A stretch of 6,529 nucleotides of DNA from SUG1106 sp964651095 (GTDB taxonomy: Bacteria; Bacillota; Clostridia; Peptostreptococcales; Anaerovoracaceae): contig CAZYWO010000108.1 of the NCBI GenBank assembly GCA_964651095.1, positions 1-6,529 on the forward strand. Reading direction: 5' to 3'. Positions within the stretch are counted from its first letter, which is position 1. Every line of letters starts with the position of its first letter. Both the position numbers and the translations under genes were made by a program. This document shows, piece by piece, positions 1 to 6,529 of this stretch. The notes beneath the pieces are model-generated. The model did not search any database, had not been told where the DNA came from, and saw only the letters and a list, made by a program, of their open reading frames with translations.

Positions 1-40
1 AGGATTCAACCGTTTTTGTATAGAGGTAGGTGTCACATCA

Positions 41-64
41 ATTGTAACTCTACATGTATACAAT
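41..64. repeat. Small inverted repeat upstream of the promoter
   Basis: ATTGTA (41-46) and TACAAT (59-64) are perfect 6-bp inverted arms separated by 12 nt, and the right arm overlaps the 8-bp palindrome TGTATACA (55-62). It lies 20 nt upstream of the -35 box, where an activator or repressor could bind. Short AT-rich dyads arise often by chance, so no function is claimed. Confidence 0.25.
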
Positions 65-83
65 AATTCTAATAACCTTTTAA

Positions 84-112
84 TTGAAATTGCAATATGT
101 TTATGATACAAT
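84..112 (+). promoter_or_regulatory. Sigma-A type promoter for the typA-mscS-pyc transcript
   Basis: A -35 box TTGAAA (84-89) is followed after exactly 17 nt by a -10 box TACAAT (107-112), which carries the TG of an extended -10 (TG at 104-105, one base before the box). Each box has one mismatch to consensus. Transcription would start near the A residues at 118-119, giving a leader of about 110 nt before typA. An 8-bp palindrome, ATTGCAAT (89-96), overlaps the end of the -35 box and the spacer, and could be an operator or chance in AT-rich DNA. The assignment rests on sequence match only, but spacing and the extended element make it the best promoter candidate in the upstream region. Confidence 0.72.
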
Positions 113-227
113 ACTCTAATATGGGTTAATATTGTTATATTGCAAAAAACTACATTTGTAAGAGAACTTAAGACATAAAGAAACTTTAGAATATATTTAT
201 ATTTACAAGAAAGAAGGACAGTTTATA

Positions 228-2108
228 ATGGGTCAAAAAGAAAAAATTATAAATATAGCCGTAATCGCGCACGTCGATGCAGGAAAGTCCACTTTGGTAG
301 ACGCTTTTCTTAACCAGAGCGGAGTATTTCGAGCAAACGAAGAAGTAGTCGACTGTGTAATGGACAGCGATGATATAGAAAGAGAAAGAGGGATTACAAT
401 CTATTCTAAGAACTGCTCCATAATGCATAGCGACGTAAAGATAAATATTGTGGACACTCCGGGACACGCAGATTTCAGCTCGGAAGTAGAACGAATTATG
501 AAAACCGTGGATACGGTAATTCTGCTTGTAGACTCCAGCGAAGGTCCGATGCCGCAAACCAGATTTGTCCTTAAAAAATCATTGGAACAGGGCTTAAATC
601 CTATTCTTTTCATAAATAAACTGGATAAAAAAGATGCTCGCATTGAAGAAGTAGTCGATGAAGTTTATGAACTGTTCATGGACCTTGAAGCTAACGACGA
701 ACAACTCGACTTCCCAATTTTATACGGAATCGCCCGTCAGGGTATCGCAGTCAGAGATCCGCAGGAAGTGCTGGGAATGGAAGTAGGCGAAGGCGATGCA
801 AAGATAAAGAAAAGCCCTTCAGGATACGGAGGACTGGATTTAACACCTTTATTTGAAACCATAATACAGCATTGCCAACCTTATCCGGACCTTAATGACG
901 AGCCGCTTCAGCTTCAAGTTTCAACTCTGGCTTACGACGACTATATAGGAAGACTTGGCATTGGCAGAATAACCAAGGGAATAATTAAAGAAGGTCAGAC
1001 AGTGGCAGTTGCCAAGGCAGACGGAACGATTGTACAACGCAAAATCAATCAGATTTTTGTATATAGAGGACTTAAGAGGATGGCTGTATCCCAGGCAGAG
1101 TGCGGAGACATCGTAGTGGTTTCCGGAATTTCCGATATATCTATCGGAGAAACCATCTGCGACATGGCAAAACCGCAGCCTATGGAGATGATACACATCG
1201 AAGAACCTACGCTTTCCATGAACTTTATGGTAAATAAATCGCCTTTCGCCGGAAAAGTAGGCAAATTCGTAACGTCAAGACATATCAGGGAAAGATTGAA
1301 CAAGGAGCTGGAAGTAAACGTAGGGCTTTTAGTCGAGGAAACGGATTCTACCGACAGCTTTAAGGTATCAGGCAGAGGAGAACTCCATCTTTCTATCTTA
1401 ATAGAAAATATGAGACGCGAAGGCTATGAGCTGGCAGTTTCCAAGCCGGAAGTAATTTTAAGAAAAGACGAAAACGGCAAACCTTTAGAACCTATAGAAG
1501 AAGTAGTGATTTCGGTGCCTGATGAATATGCAGGAACAGTAATCAATAAGCTGAATATCAGAAAAGGAATGATGAAACAGATGTCCGGCGAAAACGGATA
1601 TTCACGAATTGAATATCTTGTACCGACCAGAGGGCTTTTGGGATACAGAAGCGAGTTTATAAACGACACTCGCGGCGAAGGCACTATGGTAAGACGTTTT
1701 GATTCATTTGACGAATATAAAGGAGAGATACCTCAGCGGACAAACGGAGTTGCAATAGCCCAGGAGGCAGGCACATGCACGCCTTACGCTCTTTTCAATA
1801 TCGGAGAGCGCGTGCAGATGTTCGTAGAACCCGGTACTAAGGTATACGAAGGTATGATCGTAGGAATGAACTCAAGAAACGATGATATGGTGGTAAATCC
1901 CTGCAAGGCAAAAAAGGTGAGCAACATGAGAGCAGCCGGTTCAGATGAGGCCATCAAACTTAGCCCGGCCAGAACCTTTACACTTGAAGAGGCTCTTGAA
2001 TTCATCAATGACGATGAACTTGTGGAGATAACACCTGACGATATACGCCTCAGAAAGAAATTGCTCCATGAACTTGAACGCCGCAGAAGCGGAAGAACAT
2101 ATGAATAA
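228..2108 (+). CDS. typA: Ribosome-associated translational GTPase TypA/BipA (divergent subtype)
   Basis: TypA/BipA is an EF-G-like GTPase that binds the 70S ribosome and aids ribosome assembly and translation under stress; it acts in the cytosol. The 626-residue product carries G1 AHVDAGKST (14-22), G2 ERERGITI (51-58), G3 DTPGH (76-80, His80 being the presumed catalytic histidine) and G4 NKLD (130-133). The beta-barrel domains and the TypA signature SGRGELHLSILIENMRREG (381-399) follow, then the TypA-specific C-terminal domain. An EF-G domain IV is absent. The start is well set: GAAGGA at 213-218 lies 9 nt upstream of the ATG. Oddities: the usual TypA P-loop AHVDHGKTT reads AHVDAGKST; the G5 region reads YGIARQG (166-172), lacking the usual Ser; and a loop of roughly 20 extra residues (about 179-202) lies between G5 and LTPLFETI. 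This loop largely explains a length above the usual 605-615. First gene of the likely operon. Confidence 0.96.
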   Translation: MGQKEKIINIAVIAHVDAGKSTLVDAFLNQSGVFRANEEVVDCVMDSDDIERERGITIYSKNCSIMHSDVKINIVDTPGHADFSSEVERIMKTVDTVILLVDSSEGPMPQTRFVLKKSLEQGLNPILFINKLDKKDARIEEVVDEVYELFMDLEANDEQLDFPILYGIARQGIAVRDPQEVLGMEVGEGDAKIKKSPSGYGGLDLTPLFETIIQHCQPYPDLNDEPLQLQVSTLAYDDYIGRLGIGRITKGIIKEGQTVAVAKADGTIVQRKINQIFVYRGLKRMAVSQAECGDIVVVSGISDISIGETICDMAKPQPMEMIHIEEPTLSMNFMVNKSPFAGKVGKFVTSRHIRERLNKELEVNVGLLVEETDSTDSFKVSGRGELHLSILIENMRREGYELAVSKPEVILRKDENGKPLEPIEEVVISVPDEYAGTVINKLNIRKGMMKQMSGENGYSRIEYLVPTRGLLGYRSEFINDTRGEGTMVRRFDSFDEYKGEIPQRTNGVAIAQEAGTCTPYALFNIGERVQMFVEPGTKVYEGMIVGMNSRNDDMVVNPCKAKKVSNMRAAGSDEAIKLSPARTFTLEEALEFINDDELVEITPDDIRLRKKLLHELERRRSGRTYE

Positions 2109-2110
2109 GC

Positions 2111-2115
2111 GGGGA
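2111..2115 (+). promoter_or_regulatory. Ribosome binding site favouring the 2125 start of the channel gene
   Basis: GGGGA lies 9 nt before the ATG at 2125 and just after the typA stop codon (2106-2108). The in-frame ATG at 2101 has only a weaker GGAAG at 2091-2095, with a 5-nt gap. The ATG at 2068 has only AG-rich sequence upstream and would overlap typA by 41 nt. The site therefore favours 2125, but 2101, which overlaps typA by 8 nt and could be used by translational coupling, is not excluded. Confidence 0.5.
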
Positions 2116-2124
2116 TATTACGAC

Positions 2125-2925
2125 ATGGGAATAAGCGAAAAGACCATTGAAAAATTCATGGATTATCTCGGCAATATACTGCTGGCGGTAATAATTCTTG
2201 TTGTAGGGCTTATACTGATTAAATTTGCTTTAAAAATTATAAAAAAAGCTCTCGAAAAAAGTACTCTTGATGTTTCAGCACATAAGTTCATAGTTACATC
2301 GGCAAGATACAGCCTTTATATCGTGCTTGCGGTAGTAATACTGACCAGCTTGAAAGTGCCTACCACGCCGCTTGTAACTGTACTTGGCGCATGCGGCGCT
2401 GCTGTAGCTTTAGCGCTAAAAGATAGTTTAGGAAACATTGCAGGTGGTATAATTATTTTAGCTAACAAACCTTTCTTGAGAGGGGATGTTATAGAGATTA
2501 CCGGCATTACAGGAATCGTACAGAGCATCGACCTTTTGGTGACGACGCTTAAAACATATGACAATAAAGTCATTACGATTCCCAACGGTACAATTACAAA
2601 TTCCGTACTTGTAAATTACTCTAGGGAGGAAAACCGCAGAGTTGATTGCACTTTCGGAATAAGTTATGATTCGGACATTGCCCATGCCAAAGACGTCCTG
2701 CTGGCGGTGGCAGAGTCCAATCCTGATATTTTCGTCAACCCGGCGCCTGTCGTTGGGGTGGCAAAACACCAGGACAGTTCAATTCTTTTAGATTTGAAGG
2801 TCTGGTGCGAAACTTCCAAATACTATGATATAAAATATTATCTGGAGGAACAAGTTAAATTAGCATTTGATGAAGCAGGTATCACAATACCTTATCCGCA
2901 GATGGACGTGCGCGTGATTAAGTAA
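2125..2925 (+). CDS. MscS-family small-conductance mechanosensitive ion channel
   Basis: MscS-type channels are heptamers in the cytoplasmic membrane that open under membrane tension and release ions and small solutes during hypo-osmotic shock. From the chosen start the protein has 266 residues, near the 286 of E. coli MscS. Visible parts are TM1 (about 17-39), TM2 (about 61-78) and the pore-lining TM3 (about 82-113) with Gly/Ala-rich GACGAAVALALKDSLGNIAGG (88-108). The beta domain follows, with the family hallmark PNGTITNSVLVNYS (153-166), and then an alpha/beta tail ending IPYPQMDVRVIK. No extra N-terminal or C-terminal sensor domain is present, so this is the minimal architecture. The gene starts 16 nt after typA and ends 19 nt before pyc. 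In-frame ATGs at 2101 and 2068 would give 274 or 285 residues. Family assignment is firm; gating and ion preference cannot be read from sequence. Confidence 0.93.
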   Translation: MGISEKTIEKFMDYLGNILLAVIILVVGLILIKFALKIIKKALEKSTLDVSAHKFIVTSARYSLYIVLAVVILTSLKVPTTPLVTVLGACGAAVALALKDSLGNIAGGIIILANKPFLRGDVIEITGITGIVQSIDLLVTTLKTYDNKVITIPNGTITNSVLVNYSREENRRVDCTFGISYDSDIAHAKDVLLAVAESNPDIFVNPAPVVGVAKHQDSSILLDLKVWCETSKYYDIKYYLEEQVKLAFDEAGITIPYPQMDVRVIK

Positions 2926-2944
2926 TTTTTTAGGGAGAGAAATA

Positions 2945-5900
2945 ATGGGAGAAATTAAAAAATTCAAAAGAGTATTGGTAGCAAACAGAGGAGAAATCGC
3001 AATAAGAGTTTTTAGAGCATGTCAAGAACTCGGTATCAGAACGGTTGCGATTTACTCAGAAGAAGACAAAAACACTTTATTCAGAACTAAAGCGGATGAA
3101 TCATATCAGATTGGCAAGGGCAAAACCCCGGTAGGAGCTTATCTGGGAATCGATGAAATCATTGAACTGGCTAAGTCCAAGGGCGTAGACGCTATTCATC
3201 CCGGCTATGGTTTTCTTGCGGAAAACGTGGAGTTTGCCAAGACTTGTGCAGCGGCAGGCATTGAATTTATAGGGCCTACAGCCGAAATGATGGATAAACT
3301 GGGAGATAAGATTAAATCAAAGATTGTAGCCAACTCAGTAGGCGTTCCAACCATACCGGGCGTTGAGAAGGCTATTGAAACCGAAGAAGAAGCTATTGAA
3401 TTTGCAGCGTCATGCGGTTATCCTGTAATGCTTAAGGCAGCGGCAGGCGGCGGCGGCAGAGGTATGAGAATCGTTCGTTCACAGGAAGAACTTCTGCCTC
3501 AGTTTAGAAGTGCGCGAAGCGAAGCGGCAAAGGCTTTCGGTATAGATGATATTTTCATTGAAAAATACCTTGAAAATCCTAAACACATTGAAGTACAGAT
3601 TTTAGGAGATAAAGAGGGAAATATTGTACACCTCTTTGAAAGAGACTGCTCAATTCAGAGAAGACACCAGAAGGTTATTGAATTTACGCCGGCTTTGTGC
3701 CTAACCGAAGAACAGAGACAGGCAATATGCAACGATGCAATTAAGATTGCTCAGGCTGTAGACTATAGAAGTGCAGGTACAGTTGAATTCTTAGTAGATA
3801 AGAGCGGAAAGCATTATTTCATCGAAATGAACCCTAGAATTCAGGTGGAGCATACTGTATCTGAAATCGTAACAGGTGTTGATATAGTTCAGGCTCAGAT
3901 ATTGGTAGCTCAAGGCTATACACTTGATTCACCTGAAATTGCAATACCAAATCAGGAATCTATTAAGGTTACGGGTCATGCTATCCAATGCCGAATAACT
4001 ACAGAGGATCCGATAAATGGATTTATGCCGGATACGGGCGTTATCGAAAATTACCGTTCTCCGGGCGGCTTTGGTATCAGACTTGACGGCGGAAACGGCT
4101 TTGAAGGCTCTGAAATCACACCTTTCTATGACAGCTTGCTCGTAAAGGTTACTGCTTTCAGCAGAACTTTTGAGGATGCAAGAAGAAAGGCGATCAGAGC
4201 GCTTAGAGAGACCTCCATTAAGGGTGTTAAGACGAACATCATGTTCATGCTCAACGTGCTGAATCACCCTGCATTTGCAGCAGGTCAGTGCGACACAGGC
4301 TTTATTGCCAACACGCCTGAACTTATTCAACTGGAAAAAGTTGAAGATACAGAACTTAAGGTAATTGAATTCTTAGGCAATAAATTCGTTAACGAGACAA
4401 GAGGCAGAAAACCTCAGTTTAACGTACCTGTATTCCCTAAATTTAAGGCAAGCGAGTTAGTTACGCTTAGAGGAACTAAGCAGATGCTCGATGAACACGG
4501 TCCTGAATACGTTTCAAAATGGGTGCTTGATCAGAAAAAACTTCTCATCACAGATACGACTATGAGAGATGCGCAGCAGTCCCTTATGGCTACAAGAGTA
4601 AGAACCGTAGATATGGAAAAGATTGCGCCTGCCGTATCCGTTTACGGAAAAGACCTTTTCTCGCTGGAAATGTGGGGAGGAGCAACCTTTGACACGGCGT
4701 TCAGATTCCTTAAGGAATCCCCTTGGGAAAGACTCGACACTTTAAGAGCAAAGATGCCGAATATTCTTTTCCAAATGCTCATCAGAGGAGCAAATGCCGT
4801 AGGATATAAGAATTATCCTGATAACGTAATCAGAGAATTCGTTAAACAGTCGGCAAAGAGCGGTATAGACGTATTCAGAATTTTTGACTCTCTTAACTGG
4901 ATACAAGGCATGGAAGTGGCTCTTGACGAAACTCTCAACCAGGGTAAGATCGCCGAGGCCAGCATGTGCTATACAGGAGACATTCTTGACGAATCCAGAA
5001 CAAAATATAACCTCAGCTACTATGTAAACCTTGCAAAAGAGCTTGAAAAGCGCGGGGCGCACATACTTTGCATTAAAGATATGTCAGGGCTTCTAAAGCC
5101 AATGGCAGCACAAAAGCTTATTTCAACACTTAAACAGGAAATCGGTATTCCTGTTCACCTGCATACTCATGATACTTCCGGAAACGGGGTAGCTACGATT
5201 CTTATGGCTGCTCAAGCAGGGGTGGATATCGTTGATGCGGCGTTTAACTCTATGAGTGGGCTTACATCGCAGCCTGCCCTTAACTCAGTAGTTGCTGCTC
5301 TCCAAAACTCTGAGAGAGAGACCGGAATTGACCCTGACAAGATTCAAAAGATTTCCGAATACTGGAGAGATGTAAGACCTGTATATGCAGGCTTTGAATC
5401 AGAACTTGTAACTTCTACCGCTGAGATTTACAAATACGAAATCCCGGGAGGACAGTATTCCAACTTAAAACCTCAGGTTGAAAGTTTTGGTTTAGGACAT
5501 AAGTTTGAAGAAGTTAAGAATATGTATAAGGCAGTAAATGAGATGCTTGGAGATATCGTTAAGGTTACTCCTTCATCTAAGGCAGTAGGCGATATGGCAA
5601 TATTTATGGTTCAGAACGATCTTACTCCTGAAAACATTTACGATAAGGCCGTGGGAATCGACTTCCCTGACTCAATCGTTTCATATTTTGAGGGAATGAT
5701 GGGTCAGCCTGAAGGCGGATTCCCTGAGAAGCTTCAGAAGCTTGTTCTTAAGGGTAAACCTGCAATCACTTGCAGACCGGGAGAGCTGCTTCCTGATGAA
5801 GATTTTGAAGGAATCAGAAAATATCTTCAAGATGAATTGAGACTTGAAGGAACCGACAGAGAAGTCATCTCTTATGCAATCTATCCAAAGGTATTTGAAG

Positions 5901-6385
5901 ATTATGTTAAGAGCCTTGAAAAAGACGGAAACTTCAGATACATGGGTTCAGATATTTTCTTCCACGGCTTGGAAGAAAAAGAAACCTGCGAGGTTAAATT
6001 GGGCGAAGGCAAAGTAATGATGGTAAGACTTCAGGAAGTAAGACCCCTTGACAATGAAGGCAACCGTGAAGCAATCTTTGAAGTTAACGGCAATAGAAGA
6101 ATCATTAAGATTAAGGATAAAGATGTGACTGTAAACGCTCATAATTCAGTCCTTTATGCTAAGGAAGATGATCCGATGGAAATCGGTGCAAACATCCCGG
6201 GCAACATAATCAAGGTTCTTGTAAAAGAAGGTGAGACTGTTGAAGCTAACCAGCCGATTGCAGTAATTGAGGCGATGAAGATGGAGACAAACATTCTTGC
6301 CACATCCTCCGGAGTTGTTGAAAGAATTTATGTTTCAGAAGGTCAGCAGGTTAAGGCAGGCGAGATGGTTGCAAAATTAAAATAG
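2945..6385 (+). CDS. pyc: Pyruvate carboxylase (biotin-dependent, single chain)
   Basis: Converts pyruvate, bicarbonate and ATP to oxaloacetate, supplying the TCA branch, aspartate and glutamate. The 1146 residues match the usual Firmicutes length and the domain order is intact. Biotin carboxylase (about 5-450) shows the ATP-grasp glycine loop KAAAGGGGRGM (164-174), ERDCSIQRRHQK, and FIEMNPRIQVEH (292-303). The carboxyltransferase domain (about 530-810) shows DTTMRDAQQS (537-546) with metal ligand Asp542, CIKDMSG with the presumed carboxylated Lys711, and HTHD with His740 and His742. TPSSK (875-879) supplies the catalytic Thr875. The C-terminal biotin carrier domain (about 1075-1146) has EAMKMET with biotinyl Lys1112, 34 residues from the end. 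These roles follow from characterised homologues such as the S. aureus enzyme. The start has a strong AGGGAG (2932-2937), 7 nt upstream. A bacterial 5S-type carboxylase with a separate biotin subunit is excluded because all domains are fused. No promoter of its own was seen, so it is probably cotranscribed with typA and the channel gene. Confidence 0.97.
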   Translation: MGEIKKFKRVLVANRGEIAIRVFRACQELGIRTVAIYSEEDKNTLFRTKADESYQIGKGKTPVGAYLGIDEIIELAKSKGVDAIHPGYGFLAENVEFAKTCAAAGIEFIGPTAEMMDKLGDKIKSKIVANSVGVPTIPGVEKAIETEEEAIEFAASCGYPVMLKAAAGGGGRGMRIVRSQEELLPQFRSARSEAAKAFGIDDIFIEKYLENPKHIEVQILGDKEGNIVHLFERDCSIQRRHQKVIEFTPALCLTEEQRQAICNDAIKIAQAVDYRSAGTVEFLVDKSGKHYFIEMNPRIQVEHTVSEIVTGVDIVQAQILVAQGYTLDSPEIAIPNQESIKVTGHAIQCRITTEDPINGFMPDTGVIENYRSPGGFGIRLDGGNGFEGSEITPFYDSLLVKVTAFSRTFEDARRKAIRALRETSIKGVKTNIMFMLNVLNHPAFAAGQCDTGFIANTPELIQLEKVEDTELKVIEFLGNKFVNETRGRKPQFNVPVFPKFKASELVTLRGTKQMLDEHGPEYVSKWVLDQKKLLITDTTMRDAQQSLMATRVRTVDMEKIAPAVSVYGKDLFSLEMWGGATFDTAFRFLKESPWERLDTLRAKMPNILFQMLIRGANAVGYKNYPDNVIREFVKQSAKSGIDVFRIFDSLNWIQGMEVALDETLNQGKIAEASMCYTGDILDESRTKYNLSYYVNLAKELEKRGAHILCIKDMSGLLKPMAAQKLISTLKQEIGIPVHLHTHDTSGNGVATILMAAQAGVDIVDAAFNSMSGLTSQPALNSVVAALQNSERETGIDPDKIQKISEYWRDVRPVYAGFESELVTSTAEIYKYEIPGGQYSNLKPQVESFGLGHKFEEVKNMYKAVNEMLGDIVKVTPSSKAVGDMAIFMVQNDLTPENIYDKAVGIDFPDSIVSYFEGMMGQPEGGFPEKLQKLVLKGKPAITCRPGELLPDEDFEGIRKYLQDELRLEGTDREVISYAIYPKVFEDYVKSLEKDGNFRYMGSDIFFHGLEEKETCEVKLGEGKVMMVRLQEVRPLDNEGNREAIFEVNGNRRIIKIKDKDVTVNAHNSVLYAKEDDPMEIGANIPGNIIKVLVKEGETVEANQPIAVIEAMKMETNILATSSGVVERIYVSEGQQVKAGEMVAKLK

Positions 6386-6432
6386 AATTGAGATGTCCTA
6401 CGGGGCTGTCTTAAATATGAGATTTTAATGAT

Positions 6433-6474
6433 GCAAGGCAACATGGCTTTTTGGCTATGCTGCCTTGCTTTTTT
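6433..6474 (+). terminator. Intrinsic (Rho-independent) terminator after pyc
   Basis: The outer arms GCAAGGCA (6433-6440) and TGCCTTGC (6461-6468) pair perfectly over 8 bp. After one A/C mismatch, the inner arms CATGGC (6442-6447) and GCTATG (6454-6459) pair over 6 bp with one G-T wobble, closing a 6-nt loop (TTTTTG). Six T residues (6469-6474) follow directly. It lies 47 nt after the pyc stop and ends the likely three-gene transcript. The other strand has no matching T-tract after the stem, so it seems one-directional. Confidence 0.92.
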
Positions 6475-6475
6475 C

Positions 6476-6529
6476 GGCTCTGTGTCAAATGTTGGGGTGG
6501 AGCGAAAATAAATCGATTAATTGCGGGTG
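6476..6529. mobile_element. Possible terminal end of an ISL3-family insertion sequence (partial, runs off the window)
   Basis: From 6476 the sequence begins GGCTCTGTGTCAAATGTTGG and continues GGTGG. As I recall the family, ISL3 elements begin with GG, often GGCTCT, followed by a conserved inverted repeat of 15-39 bp, and duplicate 8 bp of target DNA. On that reading the 8 bases before the end, CTTTTTTC (6468-6475), would be the target duplication, so the element would sit against the terminator. No transposase codons are visible in the remaining 54 nt, and neither the second end nor the second target copy lies in the window. Direction of any transposase is unknown. It could instead be ordinary intergenic DNA or a fragment left by an older element. 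Confidence 0.42.

Noticed and set aside
1..105. 3' end of an upstream gene entering the window
   Set aside because: Two forward frames are open from the window edge, to stops at 64-66 and 103-105. Neither translation shows a recognisable motif and both are too short to support a gene.
113..227. Riboswitch or attenuator in the typA leader
   Set aside because: The leader is AT-rich with only short weak pairings (for example TTGTAA with TTACAA). No conserved riboswitch core or terminator hairpin was seen.
186..557. Minus-strand open frame of 123 codons across the typA start
   Set aside because: It lies opposite the conserved GTPase motifs of typA, has no good ribosome binding site, and its translation shows no recognisable domain. 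It is a shadow of typA.
228..2108. Tetracycline ribosomal-protection protein (TetM-like), suggested by the AHVDAGKST P-loop
   Set aside because: The SGRGELHLSILIENMRREG signature, the TypA C-terminal domain and the lack of an EF-G domain IV place it with TypA/BipA.
3929..4330. Minus-strand open frame of 133 codons inside pyc
   Set aside because: It is entirely antisense to conserved biotin carboxylase sequence, with a cysteine- and arginine-rich translation typical of shadow frames.
1..6529. CRISPR array, tRNA or rRNA gene, or phage genes
   Set aside because: No regularly spaced repeats, cloverleaf-forming sequence or phage-type genes were found on either strand; nearly all the window is taken by three intact housekeeping-type genes.

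Overview
The window looks like a housekeeping stretch of a low-to-moderate GC Gram-positive anaerobe, most likely of the class Clostridia. Supporting signs are AT-rich intergenic DNA, strong Shine-Dalgarno sites, heavy AGA arginine usage, a consensus sigma-A type promoter, and a single-chain pyruvate carboxylase of the Firmicutes type. I cannot assign genus from the sequence alone.

Layout: positions 1-227 are intergenic. They hold no gene I can support, but contain one convincing promoter (84-112) and an apparent leader of about 110 nt. Three genes follow on the + strand: typA/bipA, a ribosome-associated translational GTPase (228-2108); a small MscS-family mechanosensitive channel (2125-2925, with alternative upstream starts); and pyc, a full-length biotin-dependent pyruvate carboxylase (2945-6385). 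The gaps between them are about 16 and 19 nt and contain no terminator, so they probably form one transcript of about 6.4 kb. It would run from around position 118 to a strong intrinsic terminator at 6433-6474. Immediately after the terminator's T-tract, from 6476 to the window end, the sequence resembles the terminal inverted repeat of an ISL3-family insertion sequence. The body of that element would lie outside the window.

How the genes relate: TypA acts in ribosome assembly and stress-related translation. The MscS-like channel releases solutes when membrane tension rises. Pyruvate carboxylase makes oxaloacetate and so feeds aspartate and glutamate pools. They share no single pathway. The closeness of typA and pyc recalls the Bacillus subtilis chromosome, where ylaG (typA) and pycA lie a few genes apart, so this may be a compacted old Firmicutes neighbourhood. 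I see no convincing undescribed system here. The points most worth a second look are the unusual GTPase motifs and extra loop in TypA, the channel gene between typA and pyc, and the IS-like end against the terminator.
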